The notes under the pieces were generated by a model. The model was not told the DNA's origin and searched no databases. It saw nothing but the letters and a program-made list of their open reading frames with translations. Source: Chloroflexota bacterium (GTDB lineage Bacteria > Chloroflexota > Anaerolineae > Anaerolineales > Villigracilaceae). Taken from it: 64,000 nt of DNA. Location of the stretch: positions 62,001 through 126,000 of the forward strand of contig JACPYX010000008.1 in assembly GCA_016195815.1 (NCBI GenBank). The letters run 5' to 3'. Positions 31,539-41,879 of this stretch are shown one piece after another; the stretch's first letter is position 1, and each line of letters begins with the position of its first letter. The position numbers and the translations under genes are program-made.

Positions 31539-34535
31539 ATGACTCAAGACGATCCCCGCGATAAGTTTAGAAGATTATTGAACTCAGAAGATGAGACGCG
31601 CGCCGAGCCTCCATCACAGCCTACGCGCGGCGCACAGCCGCCCCTGGCGCGGCCTGCATTGGATAAAGATAACATGCCCCTGCCGCGCCGCGTGGACGAG
31701 ATTGACACGGACGGCACACGCGTCACGCCCGCCGCGTATGAGACGAGAACCAGCCGTCGAAACGGAACTCCGCCTCCCGTCCCGCCCCGAAGCTCGTGGT
31801 CTCGATTCAATTTCCGCAATGCAGGATGTCTCATCCGAGGTTTGATCGTTGTCGTGTTTATTTTGGTCGTCGCGGGAGTGTGTCTCGGTTCGCTGGCTGT
31901 TTATGAGTATTATTCGATCGCCAGCTCGCTCCCCAGCATTAGCGACCTGCAGCAACGCGCTTCACAATTTGAGACCACGCGCATCCTCGACCGCAACGGG
32001 AATCTGTTGTACGAAATCATTGACCCGAATGCAGGCCGCCGCACTTACGTGACGCTCGATAAAATTTCACCGGCCCTGGCGGCGGCCACGATCGCAACCG
32101 AGGATAAGGAATTTTATAACCATCCCGGCTATGATGTGTGGGCTATCATGCGCGCCATCTGGCAGAATTACACCAGCAAAGAGACGGTCTCGGGCGCATC
32201 CACAATCACGCAACAACTGGCGCGCGCCATTTTGCTTTCACCCGACGAGCGCCGGCAGCAAACGTATTTTCGCAAAGCGCGCGAGATCATTCTTGCCGCC
32301 GAGATCACACGGCGTTATTCCAAGGATGAAATTCTCGAACTCTATCTCAATGAAATCTATTATGGCAATCTTGCCTATGGGATCGAAGCCGCGGCCGAAA
32401 CGTATTTCGGAACGACTGCCGGTAAGCTGACTCTCGCGCAGGCTTCGTTTCTCGCGGGACTTCCGCAGTCTCCCGCTGTTTATGATATTTTCACCAACCG
32501 CGAGATCACGCTGGCCCGCCAGCAGCAGGTGCTCACGTTGATGATACAGGCCTCTTATGAACAGAACTGCATACGCGTGAGCAACAGCCCGTCGCCGGTT
32601 TGTGTTGACCCGGCCGCCGCGGCCAACGCGGCAGTAGAAGTGCGCGATTATACTTTCCAGCCTCCGGCAATTAACATGCGCTACCCGCACTGGGTCAATT
32701 ATGTGCGCTCTCAATTAGAGTCCAGTTACGACGCGCAAACCATCTATCGTTCGGGCTTTACCATTTACACTACGCTTGACCCGAACTTGCAGGATTATGC
32801 CCAGCAGGTTGTTACAAGCCAAGTTGCAACGCTGACCGATAAAAACGCCACCGATGGAGCTTTGGTCGCCATTAAACCATCCACGGGTGAAATCCTTGCG
32901 ATGGTCGGCTCGGCGGATTTTTACAATACAGCCATTTCAGGCCAAGTCAACATGGCAGTCAGTCAGACGCGCCAGCCCGGTTCGTCCATCAAGCCGATCA
33001 ATTATGTGGCGGCCTTTGAAAAAGGCTGGACGCCCGCCACCCTTATCTGGGACGTGCCTTCTGAGTTCCCGCCATCCGGCGACCCCAACGATACTCGTGA
33101 GCCGTATAAGCCGGTCAACTACGATGGGAAATTTCATGGTCCCGTTACTGTCCGCACGGCGTTGTCAAACTCGTTCAATGTCCCCGCTGTAAAGACGCTT
33201 CAATTCGTTGGCGTTTATGGCGATCAGGGCATGGTCGCTATGGCGGCGCGGTTTGGTATCACATCGCTCACTCGCAGTGACTATGGCCTTTCACTCACCC
33301 TTGGCGGCGGCGACGTCAGTTTGCTTCAAATGACCGGCGCATTCGCTGTATTCGCAAATGGAGGCGTAAGAGTCCCGCCCGTTTCCATTCTCAAGATTGT
33401 TGACTTTCAAGGGAAGGTTGTCTACGAATATAAGCCGCCGCAGGGAGAGCAGGTTGTCAGCCCTGAGCATGCCTATCTCATTACATCCATTCTCTCCGAC
33501 AATGAGGCCCGCGCTCCAATGTTCGGGGCGAACTCTGTTTTGAATCTGCCCTTCCCCGTCGCGGCCAAGACCGGCACAAGCAACGACTTTCGCGATAACT
33601 GGACGCTTGGCTATACCCCGGACCTTGTGGCAGGCGTGTGGGTTGGCAATGCAGATTACACGCCAATGATCAACACAACCGGCCTTACTGGCGCGGCCCC
33701 AATCTGGTCACAGTTTATGCAAAATTCAGTCCCGTATTTAACGCAGGGAAATCCGAGTCCGTTCATTCGTCCCGCGGGAATCGTTGACAGAGTCATATGT
33801 TCGATCTCTGGCACAGAACCATCCAATTGGTGCAAGGGCGGGGAGCGAAGCGAAATATTTGCATCTGACCAATTGCCTTTGCCAGCCAGCCAGGATCTAC
33901 GCCGCCAGATTAAGCTGGATACCTGGACAGGGCTCGAGGCGTCTAATGCCTGCAAGGATTTCACCAATCAGCAAATTGTGATCAACGTCAGCGATCCATG
34001 GGCGCGCAAATGGTTTGAAACCAAAGACGGCCGTAACTGGCTGGACAATAACGGCTTTCCGACTCCGCCCATCTATACGCCGGAGCGCGAGTGCGGCAAT
34101 AACGATCCTCGTCCCACTCTCGATCTCAGCGTGAGCGATGGGGCAGTCATCTCTCAGACTACATTGGCGATCAATGGCACTGCCGATGCAACCGGCGGTT
34201 TTAAATCATGGCGCTTGGAATTCGGCCTAGGCAGCGATCCCGATAATTGGACCACGCTTTCGCAAGGAGACCAACCGGTTAAGAATGGTCAACTCTTCAA
34301 TTGGGATATGTCCAACTTGCCCAACGGGGTCATCACCCTGCATTTATATTTGACTGGGGCGAATGGCTACGCCGAGCGTTTCGTCCCCTTCACGCTTCAA
34401 GTCTCGACCCCGACTCCGCCGCCAACCGATACGCCTTTTCCAACACCGACAGATACTCCGGTCGTCATACCCGATACACCGACCGATACCCCTGTCCCAA
34501 CTGGGACATCAACTGATACACCGCCTACCCCATAG
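31539..34535 (+). CDS. Class A penicillin-binding protein (PBP1A-like transglycosylase/transpeptidase)
   Basis: The protein has 998 residues. A basic cytosolic tail with Pro-rich stretches (1-95) is followed by one membrane helix (IRGLIVVVFILVVAGVCLGSL). The GT51 transglycosylase domain (about 135-320) has ATEDKEFYNHPGYD with the catalytic Glu, and STITQQLARA. The transpeptidase domain (about 430-740) has the serine motif RQPGSSIKP, SNS-like SNSFNVPAV and KTGTS. The tail (about 850-998) has a beta-sandwich and then a Thr/Pro/Asp-rich end (PTDTPFPTPTDTP). It polymerises and cross-links peptidoglycan outside the membrane, so this lineage keeps a peptidoglycan wall. Confidence 0.95.
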   Translation: MTQDDPRDKFRRLLNSEDETRAEPPSQPTRGAQPPLARPALDKDNMPLPRRVDEIDTDGTRVTPAAYETRTSRRNGTPPPVPPRSSWSRFNFRNAGCLIRGLIVVVFILVVAGVCLGSLAVYEYYSIASSLPSISDLQQRASQFETTRILDRNGNLLYEIIDPNAGRRTYVTLDKISPALAAATIATEDKEFYNHPGYDVWAIMRAIWQNYTSKETVSGASTITQQLARAILLSPDERRQQTYFRKAREIILAAEITRRYSKDEILELYLNEIYYGNLAYGIEAAAETYFGTTAGKLTLAQASFLAGLPQSPAVYDIFTNREITLARQQQVLTLMIQASYEQNCIRVSNSPSPVCVDPAAAANAAVEVRDYTFQPPAINMRYPHWVNYVRSQLESSYDAQTIYRSGFTIYTTLDPNLQDYAQQVVTSQVATLTDKNATDGALVAIKPSTGEILAMVGSADFYNTAISGQVNMAVSQTRQPGSSIKPINYVAAFEKGWTPATLIWDVPSEFPPSGDPNDTREPYKPVNYDGKFHGPVTVRTALSNSFNVPAVKTLQFVGVYGDQGMVAMAARFGITSLTRSDYGLSLTLGGGDVSLLQMTGAFAVFANGGVRVPPVSILKIVDFQGKVVYEYKPPQGEQVVSPEHAYLITSILSDNEARAPMFGANSVLNLPFPVAAKTGTSNDFRDNWTLGYTPDLVAGVWVGNADYTPMINTTGLTGAAPIWSQFMQNSVPYLTQGNPSPFIRPAGIVDRVICSISGTEPSNWCKGGERSEIFASDQLPLPASQDLRRQIKLDTWTGLEASNACKDFTNQQIVINVSDPWARKWFETKDGRNWLDNNGFPTPPIYTPERECGNNDPRPTLDLSVSDGAVISQTTLAINGTADATGGFKSWRLEFGLGSDPDNWTTLSQGDQPVKNGQLFNWDMSNLPNGVITLHLYLTGANGYAERFVPFTLQVSTPTPPPTDTPFPTPTDTPVVIPDTPTDTPVPTGTSTDTPPTP

Positions 34536-34544
34536 GAACTCATC

Positions 34545-35231
34545 ATGCGCCTCGAAGACCTGAACTGGATGGATGTGGAAAAATACCTTCAACAAGACGA
34601 CAGGCTGATACTGGTTATCGGAGCAACAGAACAACACGCTTATCTCAGCCTGCTGACGGATGTCAAAATCCCGCTGGCGTTGGCGGACTCTGCTTCTCAA
34701 GCCTCAGGCGTACTCGTCGCGCCTGCACTGAATTTTGGTTCATCCCCGTATTTTCTGGCATACCCCGGCACACTTAGCTTGCGCGTCAGCACCTTGATTG
34801 CGGCAATGGAAGATGTTGTCCGCTCGGCCTATGGACATGGCTTCCGTCGAATCCTCATTATCAATGGGCATGGCGGCAATGCTCCCGCGCGGCATCATCT
34901 TCATGAAGTCATTAACAATCTGCCTGATCTCAAACTCAACTGGTACGATTGGTGGCTTTCCCATTCCATTGAGGCGGTGGCAGTCAAACATCAAATCAAG
35001 CCAACTCATGCCAACTGGCTGGAGGCTTTCCCCTTCACTGTCGTTGGCGAAATGCCCGAAGGAAGCAAGACTCCGCCCAAAGTCCCGGCCGCGATCATGG
35101 AAGCCAAAACTGTCCGCGAAGTCTACGGTGATGGTTCCTTTGGCGGGCCATACCGCGTCAGCAATGATGTCATGCACGAGTTGTTTGCTGCTGCGCTGGA
35201 AGATATCCTCTATTTACTGAAGTTTGAATGA
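34545..35231 (+). CDS. Creatininase family protein
   Basis: The 228-residue protein has the creatininase-type metal motifs: LVIGATEQHAYLSLLTDVKI (Glu and Asp ligands, with the usual His replaced by Tyr in EQHA-Y) and IIINGHGGNAPA near residue 105. Family members are metal-dependent amidohydrolases acting on creatinine or on mycofactocin or riboflavin-pathway formamides. No such pathway genes are near, so the substrate is unknown. It follows PBP1A by nine bases and may be cotranscribed with it. Confidence 0.85.
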   Translation: MRLEDLNWMDVEKYLQQDDRLILVIGATEQHAYLSLLTDVKIPLALADSASQASGVLVAPALNFGSSPYFLAYPGTLSLRVSTLIAAMEDVVRSAYGHGFRRILIINGHGGNAPARHHLHEVINNLPDLKLNWYDWWLSHSIEAVAVKHQIKPTHANWLEAFPFTVVGEMPEGSKTPPKVPAAIMEAKTVREVYGDGSFGGPYRVSNDVMHELFAAALEDILYLLKFE

Positions 35232-35245
35232 TCCATGTGGCGGGC

Positions 35246-35273
35246 TTGACTTTCCCGCCGTTCAGCGTATAAT
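35246..35273 (+). promoter_or_regulatory. Strong sigma-70 type promoter for rpoC
   Basis: TTGACT (35246-35251) and a perfect TATAAT (35268-35273) are 16 bases apart. Transcription from about 35280 gives a leader of about 150 bases that contains the hairpin at 35309-35342. Confidence 0.8.
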
Positions 35274-35308
35274 TCCATTCGTTGGATGTAAAACTGAGCG
35301 AAATACAG

Positions 35309-35342
35309 CAAGCGCTTGAGGAGAAAAGCCTCGAAGCGCTTG
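35309..35342 (+). terminator. Hairpin in the rpoC leader (terminator/attenuator-like)
   Basis: CAAGCGCTTGAGG pairs with CCTCGAAGCGCTTG (13 bp with one bulged base, loop AGAAAAG), followed by the T-rich CCTTTGTTTGTCTCTTGT. It lies after the rpoC promoter, so it is in the rpoC 5' untranslated region rather than only at the end of the preceding gene. Confidence 0.6.
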
Positions 35343-35430
35343 CCTTTGTTTGTCTCTTGTACAAGCCGACTACACGCTATACAAGAACAATGCTCAACAA
35401 CTCTATCCGTTCAGGACGAGGAGAGAAGCA

Positions 35431-38400
35431 GTGGAAACTAAAGGACTGACCGCACTCCGTATCAGCCTGGCATCGCCGCAAACGATCATGTCCTGGTCGT
35501 ACGGCGAAGTGCTTAAACCAGAAACAATAAACTATCGCCGCTTACGACCAGAGAAAGACGGCCTGTTCTGTGAGGCCATTTTCGGCCCCACCCGTGACTG
35601 GCAGTGTTACTGCGGAAAATACAAAAACCCCCGTTACAAAGGTATTATCTGTGACAAATGCGGCGTGGAAGTAACGCGCGCTGCTGTTCGCCGCGAACGC
35701 ATGGGACACATCACGCTGGCCACGCCCGTCGCCCACATCTGGTATACGCGGCGCATCCCATCGCAGCTAGGTATGCTGTTGGATATTTCGCGTCGTAACC
35801 TGGACCGCGTGCTTTATTTTGCCCAATACATTGTTACCTACGTGGACGAAGAAGCCCGCCAAAAAGCCCTCAAGCGTTTGGAAGATGAAATCTCTGTCTC
35901 TGAGCGTGAACAGGCCGCCGGCGTCAACGCCAAGATCGCCGAGATCAAGACCAGGCGCGATCACAAATTGGCCGAGATCAAACAAAGACAGGCCTCCCTT
36001 GAACAGGGCTACGACGAGAAAATCGCCGAACAGCTTGATCCAGTCATCAAAGAAGGCCAGAAACTCGAAAAGACCCTGCAGGATCAGATGGGCGAGGCCG
36101 CCAAAAAGATCGTCGTCTTTGAACTGACCGGCGAAAAGATTTTGGACGCAGGCGACAAGGTCGCCAGCAAACACATCAGCCAGGTTCAGAAGATCGTTCA
36201 AAAGAAACTCGAAGCGCTCGAAAACGAACTTAAAGACAAGCGCTTTAAAGAACTTGAAGACCTCAAGATGCAGGCCGGAAAGATCAAGGCCGAAGCTGAC
36301 ATGCAGATGGAAGCCCAGCGTTCCCAACTGGAAGACCAGACCTCCGTTTCAGCCGGGCAGTCTTCGCACCAACGCGACGAGCTGATGGAACTGCGCCCTT
36401 TCACCTTTATCAGTGAAATTCGATATCGCGAACTCAAGCAACGCTGGGGGCAGGTCTTCCGCGCCGACATGGGCGCTGAAGCCTTCTATGATATTCTCGA
36501 ACGGCTCGACCTTGACAAACTTTCTGAAGAATTGTGGCATGAAGTGCGCTCCACCAAGTCGAAACAGAAGCGCAAGAAAGCCACCACCCGCTTGAAGGTC
36601 GTGGAATCTTTCCGCCGTTCCGGTAACCGCCCAGAGTGGATGATCCTGACCGTCCTGCCGGTTATCCCGCCTGACCTGCGCCCGATGGTTCAATTGGATG
36701 GCGGACGTTTCGCCACATCTGATTTGAACGACCTGTATCGCCGCGTAATCAACCGCAATAACCGCCTCAAACGTTTGCTCGAATTGGGTGCGCCGGATGT
36801 CATCATCCGCAATGAAAAGCGCATGTTGCAGGAAGCGGTTGACAGCCTGATTGATAATTCCCAACGCGGCAAGGCGCTTAGCCGCCGCGGCCGCCGCGAA
36901 CTCAAATCTTTGAGCGACATGCTCAAAGGCAAGAAGGGCCGCTTCCGCCGCAACCTGCTCGGCAAACGCGTGGACTATTCCGGCCGTTCTGTGATTGTAG
37001 TTGGCCCTCAGCTCAAACTTTATCAGTGCGGCCTGCCCAAGAGCATGGCACTGGAGCTCTATCGCCCGTTCGTGATCGCACGCCTTGTCCAAAATGGATA
37101 CGCCGCGAACGTCAAGGGCGCGCGCCGCTTGATCGAGCGCAACCGCCCCGAGGTCTGGGAAGCGCTCGAGGATGTCATCAAAGATCGCCCCGTGCTTCTT
37201 AATCGCGCGCCTACTTTGCATCGTTTGGGTATTCAGGCTTTCGAGCCGATCCTGATCGAAGGTTCAGCCATTCAATTGCATCCGTTGGTTACAACCGCTT
37301 TCAACGCAGACTTCGACGGCGACCAAATGGCCGTGCATGTTCCGCTCTCTCAGAAAGCTGTGAACGAAGCGCGCCAACTTATGCTGGCCTCCAAAAATCT
37401 GCTAAAGCCAGCTGATGGCGAACCTATCATTTCACCTTCCAAAGACATGGTGCTGGGTGTTTATTACCTGACCATGGAACAGAAAGCCACCCACAAGGGC
37501 GATGGACGCGCCTTCGCTGATTTTGACGAAGTCGAACTGGCCTATCAACTCGAACAGGTGGAAGTCCACACCCGCATCAAGCTGTTGACCACAACCTGGT
37601 ACGATGACAAAGGTGATCGCCTGCCCAAGATGGAAACGCGTCTCATCGAGACGACAGTTGGGCGCGTGATCTTCAATCGTATCCTGCCTCCTGAAGTTCA
37701 GTTCACCAACGAAAAACTGGATAAAGGCGGCGTGAAAGACCTGATCGCCGAAGTGTATGAATTATGCGGTCAGGAAAAGACCACCGATGTAGCAGACAAG
37801 GTTAAATCAATGGGCTTCGAGTACGCCATGAGGTCCGGTACGACGCTGGCTGTGGCCGACATCACCATCCCACCCGAACGGAAAGAAATCCTGGCCGGCG
37901 CGCAAAAATTGGTGGAAGTTGTCGAACGCGATTTCCGGCGCGGCCTGCTTACCGAACAGGAGCAGAACGAGCGCGTGATCGAAGTCTGGCAGAAGACCAC
38001 CGAGGACGTATCCACTGCTGTCAGAAAGCACATGGACCCGGATGGAAATCTTTCCACCATGGCTACCTCAGGCGCGACCAAAGGCGGCTTCTCGACTATT
38101 TCCCAATTGGCCGGTATGCGCGGCCTGATGGCTGACCCGTCCGGACGCATCATTCCGCTCCCGATCCGCTCCAACTTCCGCGAAGGCCTGACCGCCCTCG
38201 AGTATTTCATCTCGACGCATGGCGCGCGCAAGGGCCTGGCCGATACCGCCCTCCGCACCGCCGACGCCGGCTATCTCACCCGCCGCCTCGTAGACATTGC
38301 CCAGGATATCATCATCAATGAGCAGGACTGCGAGACCAAAGAAGGCGTTTGGATCCGCCGCGCCGACGATGTAGCCGGGCAAGCCATGTCAAGCCGTTTG

Positions 38401-39678
38401 TACAGCCGCCTGCTTGCCCAGCGTGTGATAGACCCGAAGACCGGCGAAGTCGTTGCCGAACGCGACGATGTGATTGACCATATCCTGGCGCGCAAGATTG
38501 CCGCCACAGGCGTGCCCGAAGTTAAAGTCCGCTCGCCAATGACCTGCGAACTCCAGCACGGCATCTGCGCCAAATGCTACGGCCTCGACCTCGGCCGCGG
38601 CGACATGGTTGACCTTGGCTCAGCGGTTGGCATCGTAGCCGCCCAATCCATCGGCGAACCCGGCACGCAATTGACCCTGCGTACTTTCCACACCGGCGGT
38701 GTGGCCGCCACCAGCGCAGACATCACAACAGGCCTGCCGCGCGTGGAAGAACTCTTCGAAGCGCGCAAACAACCGAAGGGCGAGGCCGTTGTCGCCGAAA
38801 TCGAAGGCGTGGTGCGAATCGTTCAGTCGGATAAATATGCCGACCTGCGTGAAGTCAAGATCGAACATGCTGAAATGGTCCACGATGAATACAGCGTGCC
38901 TGAAGACTGGAAATATATGGTCAAGGATGAAGCCGTTGTAACGCCCGGCGAAGTCCTGGCTATGAAAGAAAAAGCGACCATCACTGCCCAGCAGGGCGGT
39001 AAAGTTGCCGTCGAGAAGAAACAACACAAGATTGTCGTCTCTTATGAACAACGTGAAGAAAAGGCCTACGACATTCCATCCACTTCCCGCCTGTTGGTCA
39101 AAGATGGAGATCGCGTCGAAGCCGGACGCCCGTTGACCGAAGGCTCCCTCAACCCGCACCGCGTGCTCCGCATTCAGGGACGCGACGCTGCCCAAATGTA
39201 TCTAATGAGCGAGATTCAAAAAGTATATCGCTCGCAGGGACAGAACATCCATGACAAACACTTTGAAGTCATCATCCGCAAGATGATGAGCAAAGTTTCC
39301 GTCAGCCGCCCCGGCGACAGCAAACGGCTGCCCGGCGACACAGTGGATCGTCAGGAGATCCGCAAAGCCAATGAGATTCTTTTGTCCGAAGGAAAAGTGC
39401 CGGCCAAGTTCCTCGAATCCCTGCTCGGCGTCACCAAAGCCTCACTCAGCACAGACTCATGGCTCTCGGCTTCCTCCTTCCAGCACACCATCAAAGTGTT
39501 GGCAGGCGCGGCCATCGGCTCGACCTCCGATCCGCTCTACGGCCTGAAAGAGAACGTGATCATCGGCAAGCTTATTCCTGCCGGGACGGGCTTCACGCTT
39601 GGTCGCTTCAAGGCCGGGCCGAGCGACGGCTCCGCTTCACAGTGGACCGAAGTCGGCGACGGTTCAGCCGCCGCCTAA
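35431..39678 (+). CDS. rpoC: DNA-directed RNA polymerase subunit beta'
   Basis: The 1415-residue catalytic subunit of RNA polymerase has the N-terminal zinc ribbon [19 protein letters not shown], the absolutely conserved NADFDGD that holds the catalytic Mg2+, bridge-helix and trigger-loop regions ([38 protein letters not shown]), and the second zinc site [13 protein letters not shown]. Residues about 140-325 form a long charged coiled-coil insert between [11 protein letters not shown] and the [10 protein letters not shown] segment. The start is GTG at 35431 behind GAGGAGAG. Codons from the TTG at 35350 are not conserved. rpoB is not upstream; rpoC has its own promoter. Confidence 0.97.
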   Translation: METKGLTALRISLASPQTIMSWSYGEVLKPETINYRRLRPEKDGLFCEAIFGPTRDWQCYCGKYKNPRYKGIICDKCGVEVTRAAVRRERMGHITLATPVAHIWYTRRIPSQLGMLLDISRRNLDRVLYFAQYIVTYVDEEARQKALKRLEDEISVSEREQAAGVNAKIAEIKTRRDHKLAEIKQRQASLEQGYDEKIAEQLDPVIKEGQKLEKTLQDQMGEAAKKIVVFELTGEKILDAGDKVASKHISQVQKIVQKKLEALENELKDKRFKELEDLKMQAGKIKAEADMQMEAQRSQLEDQTSVSAGQSSHQRDELMELRPFTFISEIRYRELKQRWGQVFRADMGAEAFYDILERLDLDKLSEELWHEVRSTKSKQKRKKATTRLKVVESFRRSGNRPEWMILTVLPVIPPDLRPMVQLDGGRFATSDLNDLYRRVINRNNRLKRLLELGAPDVIIRNEKRMLQEAVDSLIDNSQRGKALSRRGRRELKSLSDMLKGKKGRFRRNLLGKRVDYSGRSVIVVGPQLKLYQCGLPKSMALELYRPFVIARLVQNGYAANVKGARRLIERNRPEVWEALEDVIKDRPVLLNRAPTLHRLGIQAFEPILIEGSAIQLHPLVTTAFNADFDGDQMAVHVPLSQKAVNEARQLMLASKNLLKPADGEPIISPSKDMVLGVYYLTMEQKATHKGDGRAFADFDEVELAYQLEQVEVHTRIKLLTTTWYDDKGDRLPKMETRLIETTVGRVIFNRILPPEVQFTNEKLDKGGVKDLIAEVYELCGQEKTTDVADKVKSMGFEYAMRSGTTLAVADITIPPERKEILAGAQKLVEVVERDFRRGLLTEQEQNERVIEVWQKTTEDVSTAVRKHMDPDGNLSTMATSGATKGGFSTISQLAGMRGLMADPSGRIIPLPIRSNFREGLTALEYFISTHGARKGLADTALRTADAGYLTRRLVDIAQDIIINEQDCETKEGVWIRRADDVAGQAMSSRLYSRLLAQRVIDPKTGEVVAERDDVIDHILARKIAATGVPEVKVRSPMTCELQHGICAKCYGLDLGRGDMVDLGSAVGIVAAQSIGEPGTQLTLRTFHTGGVAATSADITTGLPRVEELFEARKQPKGEAVVAEIEGVVRIVQSDKYADLREVKIEHAEMVHDEYSVPEDWKYMVKDEAVVTPGEVLAMKEKATITAQQGGKVAVEKKQHKIVVSYEQREEKAYDIPSTSRLLVKDGDRVEAGRPLTEGSLNPHRVLRIQGRDAAQMYLMSEIQKVYRSQGQNIHDKHFEVIIRKMMSKVSVSRPGDSKRLPGDTVDRQEIRKANEILLSEGKVPAKFLESLLGVTKASLSTDSWLSASSFQHTIKVLAGAAIGSTSDPLYGLKENVIIGKLIPAGTGFTLGRFKAGPSDGSASQWTEVGDGSAAA

Positions 39679-39689
39679 TCATGAACAAA

Positions 39690-39720
39690 AGAGACGCCCT
39701 TGCGGGCGTCTCTGCTTTTA
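39690..39720 (+). terminator. Intrinsic terminator after rpoC
   Basis: AGAGACGCCC, loop TTGC and GGGCGTCTCT are followed by GCTTTTA. The stem is perfect over 10 bp and sits 11 bases after the rpoC stop. Confidence 0.9.
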
Positions 39721-39728
39721 TAATCATC

Positions 39729-40547
39729 ATGATGAAACGCAATTTATTTCCATCTAAAAAACCGGAGGGACAACCGACGCGCGGCAAGACCGCCTCGAAT
39801 CGACTCCGCCGCGTGGATAACTTCATCCTGCTCTATGAGCCTGCGCTTCTCACGCGGAGCGATGGCCGGTTCGCGCGTTCCCTGTTCGTTGACCTCGGCT
39901 ACGGCTTCGACGCGCGCACCACGCTCGAATCGGCAGGCCGTTTTCGACGCGTGAATCCCGATCTTGGAATCCTCGGTGTTGAAATTGACAGGGAACGCGT
40001 CGAAGCCGCGCTTCCCTTTGCTGACGATAAAACCTTCTTTCGACTCGGCGGATTCAATTTGCCGCTGCTCGAGGGCGAAAGCGTTCGTTTGATCCGCGCC
40101 TTCAACGTTCTGCGCCAATACGAAGAAAAAGATTTCGCCCCCGCGTATGAAAGATTGGTGCAACATGTTTTGCCGGGCGGCTTGATGATCGAAGGCACAT
40201 CCAATCCGTTCGGAAGCATTTGGGCCGCGAACATAGTGAGAAAGATGGAAAATGGCGAGTGGAAATTCGAGGCGCTGGTCTTCAGCACCAATTTTCGGCT
40301 GGGATTCGATGTCGAGGAATTCCAAACCATCCTGCCGAAAAATCTAATTCACCGTGTGACCCCCGGCGAATTAATTTACGATTTCTTCGAAGCGTGGAAG
40401 CGCGCCGCGGCAGAGACCGTCGCGGCCGGGGTGTATGGAACGCGTCAATGGTTTGGCGCGGCCGCTCAAAGCCTCGCGCGACGCGGGTATAAAATCAATG
40501 TACAGAAAAAGTGGCTGTCCAAAGGCTGGCTGATCTGGGAACAATAA
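39729..40547 (+). CDS. Methyltransferase-like protein (predicted SAM-dependent)
   Basis: The 272-residue protein has a Rossmann-like core: SLFVDLGYGFDARTTLES looks like methyltransferase motif I, LGILGVEIDRERVEAALPF like motif II with its acidic residue, and HVLPGGLMIEGTS like motif IV/V. The target is unknown. Start is ATG 39729 or 39732. A TATAAT at 39719-39724 ends seven bases before the second ATG, and no ribosome binding site is present, which suggests a leaderless mRNA starting at 39732. The gene follows the rpoC terminator closely and is convergent with the antiporter gene. Confidence 0.7.
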   Translation: MMKRNLFPSKKPEGQPTRGKTASNRLRRVDNFILLYEPALLTRSDGRFARSLFVDLGYGFDARTTLESAGRFRRVNPDLGILGVEIDRERVEAALPFADDKTFFRLGGFNLPLLEGESVRLIRAFNVLRQYEEKDFAPAYERLVQHVLPGGLMIEGTSNPFGSIWAANIVRKMENGEWKFEALVFSTNFRLGFDVEEFQTILPKNLIHRVTPGELIYDFFEAWKRAAAETVAAGVYGTRQWFGAAAQSLARRGYKINVQKKWLSKGWLIWEQ

Positions 40548-40556
40548 AAGCGGCTG

Positions 40557-41738
40557 TCATTTATTGATTTCCTTCAGCCGGCGCAATAACGGAGTGATCG
40601 TCAGGCCTTGCGCGAAAATCGAAAACGCGACCACGCCGAAGGCGGCGGTCACGATTTGTGCGCGGCGTGGAATCTCGGGCGGAAGCCCAAGCGCCAATGC
40701 CAGCGCCAGCGCGCCGCGCAATCCGCCCCAGAATAAAATGTGCCGATGGTTCAACTCGATCTTCAATTTCGATTTGTTGAACAACGCGCTGAGCGAATAG
40801 ATGGCGGCCGCGCGGCCAAACGTCACGAGGAAGATCGCGACGATCACAGGCCAAAGCGCGCCCGCATAAATTTCCGCCGCTTGGCGAATGCCAATCAACA
40901 AAAAGATCAATGAGTTGGAAATAAAAGCCGCAAATTCCCAAAAGTCAACCAGCGAGGCGCGGCCTTTATCGGAATAGGAAATGGGGAGACCAAAATTTCC
41001 GATGAGGATTCCTGCCGTCAGCGTGGACAGCACGCCCGAAGCATGGAATTGTTCGGCGATCAAAAATGATCCATATGCCGCCACGGTACTGAGCGTCAGT
41101 TCGATCAGATGATCACTGGTGTTATGCGTAAATAACAGGATGATGCCCGCGATCGCCGCGCCGATGAACAGGCCGCCGAAAATTGTCCAGGCTGTTGAGC
41201 CGATCACGTTTCCAACGGTCACAATTTGGCCGCCTGCCAGCGCCAGCACAACGCTGAAACCAATTGCGGCGGTCGCGTCGTTGAACAGGCTTTCCGCTTC
41301 AACCAGCAGGCGCAACCGTCCTTGAACGCCCGCTTCCTTGAAGGTCGCGATGACCGAGACGGGATCGGTGGCCGCGATCAAAATTCCGAACAGCGCCGCG
41401 CTTTGCCATTCCCAGCCTGCCAAAAAATACATGCCCGTCATGGTCAGTATCGCGGACAAGATAACGCCGATGACTGCAAAAACCAAAATCACGGGCAGGT
41501 TGTGTCTTAATTCTTTCCAGCGAATGAAGAGCGTCGCCTCGAAGATCAAAGGCGGGAGCAGGACTGTGAAGAGCAAATCTCTGGTCAGGCTGATCTGCGG
41601 TATGAATGAAAAAAGGGCCAGCATAATTCCGGTCAGAACCAGGCCGACAGTATAGGGAATCCGCAGGCGGCGCGCGATCATCCCAACCAGCGCGGCGATC
41701 AATAAAAGGATTGCGATGGCGGCCACGGTAAGTTCCAC
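40557..41738 (-). CDS. Na+(K+)/H+ antiporter, CPA1/NhaP type
   Basis: The 393-residue integral membrane protein has about 11-12 hydrophobic segments. FGILIAATDPVSVIATFKEAG carries the conserved ATDP motif and LLVEAESLFNDATAA the ND ion-binding motif of cation:proton antiporters 1. It exchanges Na+ or K+ for H+ across the cytoplasmic membrane. The proposed start is GTG at 41738 (VELTVAAIAILLLIAAL). The frame extends to 41849 but the extra residues are not membrane-like. On the minus strand TATAAT (41751-41746) ends seven bases before this GTG, a leaderless spacing. Confidence 0.9.
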   Translation of the reverse strand: MELTVAAIAILLLIAALVGMIARRLRIPYTVGLVLTGIMLALFSFIPQISLTRDLLFTVLLPPLIFEATLFIRWKELRHNLPVILVFAVIGVILSAILTMTGMYFLAGWEWQSAALFGILIAATDPVSVIATFKEAGVQGRLRLLVEAESLFNDATAAIGFSVVLALAGGQIVTVGNVIGSTAWTIFGGLFIGAAIAGIILLFTHNTSDHLIELTLSTVAAYGSFLIAEQFHASGVLSTLTAGILIGNFGLPISYSDKGRASLVDFWEFAAFISNSLIFLLIGIRQAAEIYAGALWPVIVAIFLVTFGRAAAIYSLSALFNKSKLKIELNHRHILFWGGLRGALALALALGLPPEIPRRAQIVTAAFGVVAFSIFAQGLTITPLLRRLKEINK

Positions 41739-41879
41739 GATGCCAATTATACATGCCGGAAATTTTAGGGGAAAGAAACGGCGCTTCGAGACCGCGCACG
41801 TCGCAAGGCAAGAAAAGAAGCGATAAAATCTCTGTGCATCTGCGGCCATCTCTGGTAAAACTGGATGCAGGAGTCAGCC

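Noticed and set aside
34400-34535. Tandem repeat locus in the PBP1A tail
   Set aside because: The CCGATACACC-like repeats encode an ordinary Thr/Pro/Asp-rich linker common at the C-terminus of cell-wall proteins.
35350-35430. TTG start 27 codons upstream of rpoC
   Set aside because: The extra residues are not conserved and a GTG at 35431 has a clear GAGGAG site.
36349-37221. A 290-residue frame antisense to rpoC
   Set aside because: Antisense shadow of the conserved beta' sequence; no independent support.
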